This document shows positions 33,448-41,395 of a stretch of DNA of 64,000 nt, one piece after another (within the stretch, counting starts at the first letter, position 1; the number at the start of each line of letters is the position of its first letter). The DNA lies in contig NZ_JAUSTJ010000003.1 in the NCBI RefSeq assembly GCF_030812785.1, forward strand, positions 434,001-498,000, given 5' to 3'. The position numbers and the translations under genes are program-made. This stretch comes from Sphingomonas kyeonggiensis (GTDB taxonomy: Bacteria; Pseudomonadota; Alphaproteobacteria; Sphingomonadales; Sphingomonadaceae). The notes beneath the pieces were generated by a model that was not told the origin of the DNA, made no database searches, and was given only the letters and a program-made list of their open reading frames with translations.

Positions 33448-36400
33448 TCAGAACCTCTTGCCGATCGTCATGTAGAGATAGCGGCCATAGGGGCTGTAGA
33501 GCGAGCCCAGATAGCCGTCCGCAGTGATCGGGGGCTGCTTGTCGAAGATGTTGCGCGCGCCGAGGCGGATGCGCGTGTCGTCGAGGATGCCGCCCTTGAA
33601 CCGATACTGGACGTAGAGATTGTAGGTGGTCTGCCCGTCGAGCTTGTACGGGTTGCCGTTCGAATCGAGGAAGTTCGTGTCGTAGACCGAGCTGATATAG
33701 TTGCTGAACGCGCCGACCTGCCAGCCGTCGAGCGACCAGGTGAGCGATCCGGTGACGCGCCACTTGGGCTTGCCGCGCTGCTGGATCAGGTTGCTCGCAT
33801 CGGTGAGCGGGGTGGCGACGTCGATGTCGCCGGCCGAACGCGCGTCGAACAGCTCCTGCACCGCCGGCGGCGTATCGCGCGAGAACTTGGTCAGCCGCGC
33901 GCCGTTCAGCGCGAAGTCGAACTTACCGATGCCGGTACGGACATTGTAGAGCAGCGCCAGGTCGATGCCCTGCACCGTCTGCGGCAGCAGGTTGACGAAC
34001 TGGTCGTTGATCCGGGTCACCGCGCCGGCCGGGGCAAGGCCGCTGCCGTTGAAGAAGGTCACGTCGTCGGCATTGGCTGCGGCGCGCACCACGTTCGGAT
34101 TGCTCGATCCCTGCATGCGCAGCAGATAGTCGAGCACCAGCGCGTTCTGCGGCCCGAACTGGCCGACGATGCCGGTCTGCTGGATCGACCAGAAATCGGC
34201 GGTGAGGGTCAGCCGGCCGGCGCTTTCGGGAATGAACTTGGGCTGGATCACCGTGCCCACCGACCAGTTGGTGCTGGTTTCGGGCTTCAGGTCCGGATTG
34301 CCGCTGACGAAGATCGAATAGCTGCTGCTCCGGCCGCAATTGGCCATGCTGGCGATCGCGCCCTTCGCCAGGTCGACGGCGCAACGATAGAAATCGTTGT
34401 TCGAGCCGAGGCGCGAATAGGCGACGGTGTTGGTCTGCTCGAGGTTCGGCGCGCGGAAGCCCTGCGACCAGGAACCACGGATTCGAAATCCGTCTACCAG
34501 GTCCCAGGCTGCGGCGACCTTGGGCTTCGCTACCGAGCCGAAATCGCTGTAATGCTCGTAGCGGCCGGCCAGCTGGACGTCGAGGCGATGGATCAGCGGC
34601 ACGTGCATATCGGGCGAGACCACCGGCACGGCGAGCTCGGCAAAGGCCGAGAAGACGGTGCGGGCGCCCTTGCTGCTCGGCGTCGGGCTGACCGCGGCGA
34701 CGTTGGAGAGGTTGGTCTCGCCGGTCACCATGTCGACGAAGCCGATCTCGCCGTTGAGATTGGGATCGCGATCGTCGCGCTGCGTCTCGCGGCGGCCCTC
34801 GATGCCGAAGGCGACGCCCAGGTTGCCGCCGGGCAGGGCGAGCAGCCGGCTGTTGGATACCTTGAAGTCGGCAAGGGCGAGGGTGGTCTTGGACCGACGC
34901 TTCAGGTCGAACTGGAAGGAGTCGATCGTCGTGGCCGAGGCGGGCGAGCAGTCGCCGAGGCTCGGCGTCGCCGCGCAACCGCCGCTGAACGGGTTGTACG
35001 CATCGGGCGTCGACAGCGCGAGGTTCTGCTGCAGCTTGGTCATGTTGATGGCATTGGAGACGTCGGTCGCCTGCGCCGCCGAATAGAGGATCGCGCTGTC
35101 GAAATCGAAGCTGCCGATCTGGCCCTTGAGCCCGCCCAGGAAGCGCGACTGCCAGTTGGTGACGTTCACCGTCTGCATGCCGGCATCGACGAAGCGATAG
35201 GTCGACAGGCGCACGGCCAGGCCGGCGGCGGGCACGTTGGTCAGGCCCGGGATACGGTTCGGGTTCGCCTGGCCATTGGCGAAGACCGCGCGGCCGAACG
35301 GATTCCAATAGTTGGAGGCCGGGACGACGATCGCGTTGAGGTTGATCGTCGGCGGCTGGATGCGGGTGGTCTCGGCATAATAGAAGCCCGCCTCGCCATA
35401 GACGGTCAGGCTGTCCGAGATGTCGTAATGCGCGCTGGCGAAGCTGTTGTAGCGGTCGATGCTCGGCGACACCGTGGTGCCGGGGCGCGTGTCGAAGCGC
35501 TCGTTGCGCAGCGTCGAGGCGGTGGCGCGGGTGCCGCTGCCCAGGCAGGTATCGGCATTGATCGCGACAAGGCAGCCCGGATTGGCGCTCGACTGGGTGT
35601 GGAAGGCGCCGGCCGAGGAGGTGAGCGCCTGGTTGCCCGGGCTGCGGCGGATCGTGCCGGGACCGTTGACCACCGCCAGGTTCGCCCAGGGCGACTGGGT
35701 GGCGCGGCCGTCGGCGGTCAGGTTGCCGGCAAAGGCGGGATCGTCGGCGAAATAGGACATGAGGTTGTCCGTCGCCGTATAGGGCTGGTCCTCGGCCAGC
35801 TGCGCGGTGCGGTGGGTATAGTCCACGTACAGCGAGATATTGCCGCGGCCGTCGGCGAAGTTGTCGCCGACCGTGCCGGTCACCTGGAACTCGCGGCGAT
35901 GCGTGCCCTCGGCGCCGCCATAGCGGAAGTCGAGCGAGCCGCCGTTGATATTGTCCTTGGTCACCGTGTTGACCACGCCGGCCACCGCGTCCGAGCCATA
36001 GATGGCGGCGGCGCCGTCGCGCAGGATCTCGAGCCGCTGGATGCCCGCGACCGGCAGCGAATTGGCGTTGTAGCCGAGCACCGGCACGTTGCCGTCGCCG
36101 GCCTGGCTGGTCGGGTGGTTGACCAGGCGGCGGCCGTTGAGCAGCACCAGTGTGTTGCCCACGCCCAGGTTGCGCAGGTTGATCGAGTTGACGTCGCCGC
36201 GCGCCGCGTTGCTGGTCTGCGGGTTGTTCGCCTCGTTGAAGGCCACGTCGCCGGCCTGCGGGATCGATCGGAACAGCTCGTCGCCCGAAAGCGCGCCGGT
36301 CGCGTCGATCTGGTTGGCGTCGATCACCGAGACGGGCAGGGCGGCGGTGGTGCTCGCGCCCTTGATCTGGGTACCGACCACGACGATCTCGTCGGTCTTC

Positions 36401-36531
36401 TCGCTGCCTTCCTGCGCCGCCGGGGCGTCCTGCGGGGCGGCGGGAACCTCCTGCGCGTGCGCCTGTGCGATCATCAGCACGCTCAGCGCGCTGCCTGCGG
36501 CCAAGGCGATCTGCCTGTAGCTCTTGTTCAT
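33448..36531 (-). CDS. TonB-dependent outer-membrane receptor, dct locus
   Basis: 1027 residues: signal peptide (ALSVLMIAQAHAQ), TonB-box-like TDEIVVVGTQIKG, plug domain (DELFRSIPQAGDVAFNEANNPQT, NLGVGNTLVLLNGRRLVNHP, IQRLEILRDGAAAIYGSDAVAGVVN) and a long barrel ending YMTIGKRF. Pairs of cysteines in extracellular-loop regions (GCLVAINADTCLG, GGCAATPSLGDCSP) suggest disulfides. GAGAGGG precedes ATG 36531, which overlaps the dctA stop by 4 bp. Operonic coupling with a C4-dicarboxylate permease and an esterase hints at an esterified organic acid as ligand. Confidence 0.9.
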   Translation of the reverse strand: MNKSYRQIALAAGSALSVLMIAQAHAQEVPAAPQDAPAAQEGSEKTDEIVVVGTQIKGASTTAALPVSVIDANQIDATGALSGDELFRSIPQAGDVAFNEANNPQTSNAARGDVNSINLRNLGVGNTLVLLNGRRLVNHPTSQAGDGNVPVLGYNANSLPVAGIQRLEILRDGAAAIYGSDAVAGVVNTVTKDNINGGSLDFRYGGAEGTHRREFQVTGTVGDNFADGRGNISLYVDYTHRTAQLAEDQPYTATDNLMSYFADDPAFAGNLTADGRATQSPWANLAVVNGPGTIRRSPGNQALTSSAGAFHTQSSANPGCLVAINADTCLGSGTRATASTLRNERFDTRPGTTVSPSIDRYNSFASAHYDISDSLTVYGEAGFYYAETTRIQPPTINLNAIVVPASNYWNPFGRAVFANGQANPNRIPGLTNVPAAGLAVRLSTYRFVDAGMQTVNVTNWQSRFLGGLKGQIGSFDFDSAILYSAAQATDVSNAINMTKLQQNLALSTPDAYNPFSGGCAATPSLGDCSPASATTIDSFQFDLKRRSKTTLALADFKVSNSRLLALPGGNLGVAFGIEGRRETQRDDRDPNLNGEIGFVDMVTGETNLSNVAAVSPTPSSKGARTVFSAFAELAVPVVSPDMHVPLIHRLDVQLAGRYEHYSDFGSVAKPKVAAAWDLVDGFRIRGSWSQGFRAPNLEQTNTVAYSRLGSNNDFYRCAVDLAKGAIASMANCGRSSSYSIFVSGNPDLKPETSTNWSVGTVIQPKFIPESAGRLTLTADFWSIQQTGIVGQFGPQNALVLDYLLRMQGSSNPNVVRAAANADDVTFFNGSGLAPAGAVTRINDQFVNLLPQTVQGIDLALLYNVRTGIGKFDFALNGARLTKFSRDTPPAVQELFDARSAGDIDVATPLTDASNLIQQRGKPKWRVTGSLTWSLDGWQVGAFSNYISSVYDTNFLDSNGNPYKLDGQTTYNLYVQYRFKGGILDDTRIRLGARNIFDKQPPITADGYLGSLYSPYGRYLYMTIGKRF

Positions 36532-37871
36532 GCCCTCTCTCCCTGCTCCATTTGTTCTAGGTCTTCTGGTTTTGAAAATGTGCGACCCGAGAGCGCCGCA
36601 TCGAGTGCTTCGCGATCGAGCTTGTTTTCCCAGCGTGCGACGACGATCGCCGCCACTGCGTTTCCGACGAAATTGGTGAGGCTGCGGCATTCGCTCATGA
36701 AGCGGTCGACGCCGAGGATCAGCGTCATGCCCGCCACCGGCACGCTCGGCACGATCGACAGCGTCGCCGCCAGCGTGATGAAGCCGGCGCCGGTGACGCC
36801 CGCCGCGCCCTTGGAGCTGAGCATCGAGACGAGGACGAGCAGGATCTGCTCCTCCCAGCTCAGGTGCACGCCGCAGGCCTGGGCGATGAACAAGGCCGCC
36901 AGCGTCATGTAGATGTTGGTGCCGTCCAGGTTGAACGAATAGCCGGTCGGCACGACCAGCCCGACCACGCCCTTTTCGCAGCCGGCGCCTTCCAGCTTGG
37001 CCATCAGGCTGGGCAGGGCGGCTTCCGAGGAAGAGGTGCCGAGCACCAGCAGCAGCTCGGCCTTGAGATAGGCGATCAGCCGCAGGATCGAGAAGCCGTG
37101 CAGCCGGGCGACGATGCCGAGGATCACCAGCACGAAGAACAGCGATGTCGCGTAGAAGGTCGCGACCAGCGTGCCAAGGTTGATCAGGCTGGAGGCGCCA
37201 TACTTGCCGATGGTGAAGGCCATCGCGCCGAACGCGCCGATCGGGGCCACGCGCATCAGGATGCCGACGATGCGGAACACGACCAGCGCGAGCCGCTCGA
37301 CCAGGTCGAGCAGCGGTTCGGCCGGCTTGCCGACCAGCACCATCGCGATGCCGAACAGCACGGCGACGAACAGGGTCTGGAGGATCGATCCCTCGGTCAG
37401 CGCCGAGGCAAGGGTGGTGGGAATGATCCCCATCAGGAAGCCGGTGACCGTGGTCTCGTGCGCCTGGTGGGCATAGCCGGCGACCGCGCCGGCATCGAGC
37501 GTGCGCGGATCGATGTTCATCCCCGCGCCCGGCTGGACGACATTGGCGACGATCAGGCCGAGGATCAGCGCGAGGGTGGAGAAGAACAGGAAATAGCCGA
37601 ACGCCTTGGCGGCGACGCGGCCGACCGAGCCGAGCTCGCGCATGCCGGCGATGCCGCTGACCACGGTGAGGAAGATCACCGGTGCGATCACCATCTTCAC
37701 CAGCTTGATGAAGCCTTCGCCGAGTGGCTTGAACGCCTCGCCCGTCGCCGGCCAGAAATGGCCGATCGTCACGCCGAGCGCGATCGCCACCAGCACCTGG
37801 AAATAAAGGTGCCGGTAAAAGGGCTTGCGCGCAGCGATGGGCTGCCCGTCGGGAATCGACTGGATGATCAT
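36528..37871 (-). CDS. dctA: C4-dicarboxylate:cation symporter DctA
   Basis: 447 residues of the glutamate-carrier fold. Conserved motifs are visible: KMVIAPVIFLTVVSGIAGM, LGTSSSEAALPSLM (serine-rich re-entrant loop), GYSFNLDGTNIYMTLAALFIAQ, LSSKGAAGVTGAGFITLAATL and GVDRFMSECRSLTNFVGNAVA. It imports succinate, malate or fumarate at the inner membrane. GAGGAG lies just before ATG 37871. It is the first gene of a three-gene operon divergent from dctB-dctD, the usual arrangement for DctBD control. I see no sigma54 -24/-12 promoter in the 216-bp gap. Confidence 0.94.
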   Translation of the reverse strand: MIIQSIPDGQPIAARKPFYRHLYFQVLVAIALGVTIGHFWPATGEAFKPLGEGFIKLVKMVIAPVIFLTVVSGIAGMRELGSVGRVAAKAFGYFLFFSTLALILGLIVANVVQPGAGMNIDPRTLDAGAVAGYAHQAHETTVTGFLMGIIPTTLASALTEGSILQTLFVAVLFGIAMVLVGKPAEPLLDLVERLALVVFRIVGILMRVAPIGAFGAMAFTIGKYGASSLINLGTLVATFYATSLFFVLVILGIVARLHGFSILRLIAYLKAELLLVLGTSSSEAALPSLMAKLEGAGCEKGVVGLVVPTGYSFNLDGTNIYMTLAALFIAQACGVHLSWEEQILLVLVSMLSSKGAAGVTGAGFITLAATLSIVPSVPVAGMTLILGVDRFMSECRSLTNFVGNAVAAIVVARWENKLDREALDAALSGRTFSKPEDLEQMEQGERA

Positions 37872-38037
37872 ACTCTCCTCTGTCGCGCCCGGTTGGCGCG
37901 GCGACCTCTTGTGCTGGGGCCTTGGTCGTGCACCATATCCCTCTCGTCGAGGCCCTCCAGTGCTTCGCTTGCTGTTGGATAAGTATTTGATATTCATGCT
38001 TTCATTCGGAAACGGCGTCGGAGCGGCCGCGCAAAAC

Positions 38038-38055
38038 CGTGTGAAATTCCGCGCG
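38038..38055. promoter_or_regulatory. Tandem palindromic operator A (dctA/dctB gap)
   Basis: CGTGTG AAATTC CGCGCG matches YGTGYG-AAAnnC-CGCRCR together with operator B; the centres are 31 bp (three turns) apart. In rhizobia DctD binds tandem sites upstream of dctA, so DctD is the likely binder here. Confidence 0.55.
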
Positions 38056-38068
38056 GTTTTTTCCGAAA

Positions 38069-38086
38069 TGTGCGAAAAACCGCACA
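38069..38086. promoter_or_regulatory. Tandem palindromic operator B, touching dctB start
   Basis: TGTGCGAAAAACCGCACA is a palindrome with perfect 6-bp arms. It ends one base before the dctB ATG and contains the alternative GTG start. Occupancy would both activate dctA and block dctB. Confidence 0.6.
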
Positions 38087-38087
38087 A

Positions 38088-39872
38088 ATGAGGATTCGCG
38101 CCCTTCTCGGCCGCCGGCGCCTGCTGCTCGCGTGCACGATGATCGCCACGATAGCGCTGCTCGCCTGGACGGGCAGCCGCTGGGCGACCGGCCAGGCGCG
38201 CGCCTCGGCCGACGCGGTGGCGCAGCAGACCGCCCGCGCGCATGTCGGCCTGCTCAACAGCGAGCTGCAGAAGTTCCGCCTGTTGCCGCTCGTGCTGAGC
38301 GAGAATCCAGAGATCGCGCCAGCGCTGCGCGGCGGCGATCCGGTCGCCGAGCGTCGCCTCAACGCCACGCTCGAGCTGCTCGCCGCCCGCACCGACGCCG
38401 CCGCGATCTATGTCATCAACCGCGGCGGGCGGACCGTCGCCGCGAGCAACTGGCGCCAGCCGACCAGCTTTGTCGGCCAGCTCTACGGCTTCCGCCCCTA
38501 TTTCCGCGACGCGATGGAGCGCGGCGGCTCGGAGCTGTTCGCGCTCGGCACGATCAGCGGCCGGCCGGGCCTTTATCTGGCGCGCCGCGTCGACCGTGAC
38601 GGCCAGGCGCTCGGCGTCGTCGTGGTCAAGGTCGAGTTCGACGATGTCGAGGCCGCCTGGGCGCGGGTGCCGGGGATCACCGTGGTCACCGACGCGCATG
38701 GCGTCATCCTGGTCACGTCGGTGCCGGCCTGGCGCTTCCAGACGACCCGCGCGCTCGATGCCGCCACGCTGGCCGATGCCCGCCGCACGCTGCAGTTCGG
38801 CGCGCGGCCGCCCCGGCGCGCTCCGGTGTCGATCGACGGCACCGATGCGAAGGTCGATGCCCGCGGCAAGGCGCAGCGCTATCGCGCCGTCTCGGAGCCC
38901 GCGCCGCTGTCCGGCGCGCATCTCGTCCATCTCGCACCGCTCGAACCGCCGCTCGCCGCCGCGCGCACCCAGGCGCTGCTGATCGCGATCGCGATCCTGC
39001 TCGCCGCCGGCATGCTGCTCGGCCTGGCGCTGCGCTCGGCGGAGAAGCGCCGCCTCCAGCGCCATCACCAGGCGCGGCTGGAAGCCGAGGTCGAGCGCCG
39101 CACCGCCGAGCTGCGCGACGCCAATGCCCGGCTGATCGTCGAGTCCGAGGAGCGGATCGAGGCCGATCGCCGCTATCGCGCCGCGCGTGAGGAACTGGCC
39201 CAGGCCAGCCGGCTCGGCTCGCTCGGCCAGATCACTGCGGGCGTGGCGCACGAGATCAACCAGCCGGTCGCGGCGATCCGCACCTTTGCCGAGAATGCCG
39301 CGACCTTCCTCGACCGCGCCGCACCCGACAAGGCCGGCGCGAACCTGAAGCAGATCGTCTCGCTGACCGAGCGGATCGGGACGATCACCTCGGAACTGCG
39401 CGCCTTCGCCCGGCGCAAGACGCCGGGCAAGGGCAGCGCCGAGCTCGGCTCGGTGCTCGACGGCGCGCTGTTGCTGCTCGGCGAGCGCGCGCGCGGCGTG
39501 GTGACGCTCAAAATGGCCCGGGCGCTGCGCCAGGTCGTCGTCCGGGGTGACCGGATCCGGCTCGAGCAGATCCTGATCAACCTGCTCCAGAACGCGCTCG
39601 ACGCGGTGCAGGGGACGAAGGAGGGGCGGATCGTCGTCGAGGGCGTGCGCCAGGGCGACACGGTGCGCCTCTCGGTGATCGACAATGGACCGGGCGTGCC
39701 GGCGGAGATCGCCGACACGCTATTCACGCCCTTCACCTCGGCCAAGGAAGGCGGGCTCGGGCTGGGGCTCGCCATCGCCCGCGACATCGCCCGCGAGTTC
39801 GGCGGCGACATCGCCCATGTGCCGGCACCGGGCGGCGGCGCGGCCTTCCACCTCTCGTTGAAGGCCGCATGA
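38088..39872 (+). CDS. dctB: C4-dicarboxylate sensor kinase DctB
   Basis: 594 residues: N-terminal transmembrane helix (LLLACTMIATIALLAW), periplasmic double-PAS/Cache sensor (about 35-290; INRGGRTVAASNWRQPTSFVGQLYGFRPYFRDAM is typical of DctB), a second helix (ALLIAIAILLAAGMLLGLAL), a coiled-coil linker, His388 in GVAHEINQPVAAIRTF, and a HATPase domain (LLQNALDAV, DNGPGVP, GGLGLGLAIA). It senses periplasmic C4-dicarboxylates and phosphorylates the following regulator. ATG 38088 has no Shine-Dalgarno sequence and abuts operator B; a GTG at 38070 is an alternative. The stop overlaps dctD by 4 bp. Confidence 0.92.
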   Translation: MRIRALLGRRRLLLACTMIATIALLAWTGSRWATGQARASADAVAQQTARAHVGLLNSELQKFRLLPLVLSENPEIAPALRGGDPVAERRLNATLELLAARTDAAAIYVINRGGRTVAASNWRQPTSFVGQLYGFRPYFRDAMERGGSELFALGTISGRPGLYLARRVDRDGQALGVVVVKVEFDDVEAAWARVPGITVVTDAHGVILVTSVPAWRFQTTRALDAATLADARRTLQFGARPPRRAPVSIDGTDAKVDARGKAQRYRAVSEPAPLSGAHLVHLAPLEPPLAAARTQALLIAIAILLAAGMLLGLALRSAEKRRLQRHHQARLEAEVERRTAELRDANARLIVESEERIEADRRYRAAREELAQASRLGSLGQITAGVAHEINQPVAAIRTFAENAATFLDRAAPDKAGANLKQIVSLTERIGTITSELRAFARRKTPGKGSAELGSVLDGALLLLGERARGVVTLKMARALRQVVVRGDRIRLEQILINLLQNALDAVQGTKEGRIVVEGVRQGDTVRLSVIDNGPGVPAEIADTLFTPFTSAKEGGLGLGLAIARDIAREFGGDIAHVPAPGGGAAFHLSLKAA

Positions 39873-41212
39873 TGTTCGCCCCCGACAACGCCAGCGTGAT
39901 GTTCGTCGAGGATGACGAGCAGCTGCGCCTCGCCACGGTTCAGACGCTCGAGCTGGCGGGGCTGAACGTGCTGCCGTTCGACCGTGCCGCGCCGGCGCTG
40001 GCGCGGCTGGCGCCGGACTTTCCCGGCGTGGTCGTATCCGACATCCGCATGCCGGGCATGGACGGGCTCGAGCTGCTCGGCCGGATCCGGGCGATCGATG
40101 CCGATATCCCCGTGCTGCTCGTCACCGGGCACGGCGATGTGCCGATGGCGGTCTCCGCGCTGCACGACGGCGCGTTCGACTTCATCCCCAAGCCCTTCGC
40201 GGCCGAGCGGCTGCTCATCGCGGTGCGGCGGGCGCTCGACCGGCGCGCGCTGGTCATGGAGAACCGCCGCCTCCGGGCTGCGGCCGCCGCGGTGGCGCAG
40301 GAGGAAAGCCCGCTGATCGGCGAGAGCCCGGCGATCGTGCGGCTGCGGGCGATGATCGGCCAGCTCGGCGAGACCGATGTCGACATCCTGCTCGAAGGCG
40401 AGACCGGCACGGGCAAGGAGCTGGTCGCGCGGATGCTCCACCGGAGCAGCAGGCGGCGCGGCAAGCCCTTCGTCGCGGTCAACTGCGCGGCGCTGCCCGA
40501 GGGGATCGCCGAGATCGAGCTGTTCGGCCACGCCGCCGACAGCGTGCCGCACACCAGGCTGTCGCGCGTCGGGCGCATCGCCTCGTCGAGCGGAGGCACG
40601 CTGCTGCTCGACGAGATCGATTCGATGCCGCTGGCGATGCAGGCGCGGCTGCTTCGCGTGCTGGAGGAGCGCGAAGTGCAGCCGATCGGGGCGGAGCGTC
40701 CCGAGGCGGTCGACCTCAGGGTGATCGCCACGGCCAAGGAGGATGTCGGCAGGGCGGTCGCCGAGGGGCGGTTCCGGGCCGACCTCTATTACCGGCTGGC
40801 GACGATGCGGCTGCGCGTGCCGGCGCTGCGCGAATGCGGCGGCGACGTGTTCCTGCTGTTCGCCGCGTTCATCGAGGAGGCGAAGCAGCAGCTTGGCGTC
40901 GGCGAGGTCGCGCTCGATGCGGGAACGCACGCCCATCTCGCCGGCCATCCCTGGCCGGGCAATGCCCGCGAGCTGCGCAACTTTGCCTTCGAGGTCGCGT
41001 CCGGCCGCAGCGTCGAAGCCCAGGCCGGGGCGGGGCAGGACCTGCCGACGCGCCTTGCCAGGTTCGAGGAGAATCTGATCCGGGACGCGCTGCGGCGGCA
41101 TGGCGGGCGTGTGGCGCGGGCGCTGGACGAGCTCGGCGTGCCCCGCAAGACGCTGTACGACAAGATCGCCCGGCTGGGCATCGACCTGGCCGAGCTGCGG
41201 CGACCGGACTAA
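39869..41212 (+). CDS. dctD: DctD-family response regulator lacking GAFTGA
   Basis: 447 residues: receiver domain (Asp58 in VVVSDIRMPGMDG), AAA+ domain with Walker A GETGTGKE (177-184), Walker B GGTLLLDEID and arginine-rich FRADLYYRL, and a Fis-type helix-turn-helix (RVARALDELGVPRKTLYDKI). At residues 224-229 the sigma54-contact motif GAFTGA is replaced by DSVPHT after ELFGH, and the flanking loop is also altered. It may therefore work with sigma70-type polymerase or as a different kind of regulator, as known for some GAFTGA-less NtrC relatives. Translation is coupled to dctB (ATGATG). Confidence 0.9.
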   Translation: MMFAPDNASVMFVEDDEQLRLATVQTLELAGLNVLPFDRAAPALARLAPDFPGVVVSDIRMPGMDGLELLGRIRAIDADIPVLLVTGHGDVPMAVSALHDGAFDFIPKPFAAERLLIAVRRALDRRALVMENRRLRAAAAAVAQEESPLIGESPAIVRLRAMIGQLGETDVDILLEGETGTGKELVARMLHRSSRRRGKPFVAVNCAALPEGIAEIELFGHAADSVPHTRLSRVGRIASSSGGTLLLDEIDSMPLAMQARLLRVLEEREVQPIGAERPEAVDLRVIATAKEDVGRAVAEGRFRADLYYRLATMRLRVPALRECGGDVFLLFAAFIEEAKQQLGVGEVALDAGTHAHLAGHPWPGNARELRNFAFEVASGRSVEAQAGAGQDLPTRLARFEENLIRDALRRHGGRVARALDELGVPRKTLYDKIARLGIDLAELRRPD

Positions 41213-41395
41213 CCTAGATTAAGATGTGCTGCTGTCCCGTAACGGGAGGGCGTCTTCCTTTGCGACATCCATCCAAATCGGTGGAACATCGGTTCAACGG
41301 CTATCCGGCGAACATGCTCTAAGGGATTTCCCCTATCGCCCACGGCGTTGCGTGTTCCTTGCACCTGGGCGCTTACATTCTTCGGGGGTTTCCAG

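Noticed and set aside
34477..34493. Palindrome ACGGATTCGAAATCCGT resembling a tRNA T-arm
   Set aside because: It lies inside the dct-locus TonB receptor, in frame with a conserved barrel motif, and no acceptor stem, D-arm or anticodon arm can be drawn around it.
37872..38037. Sigma54 promoter for dctA
   Set aside because: No GG-N10-GC pair with TGGCAC/TTGC context was found on the minus strand by eye, in keeping with the regulator lacking GAFTGA.
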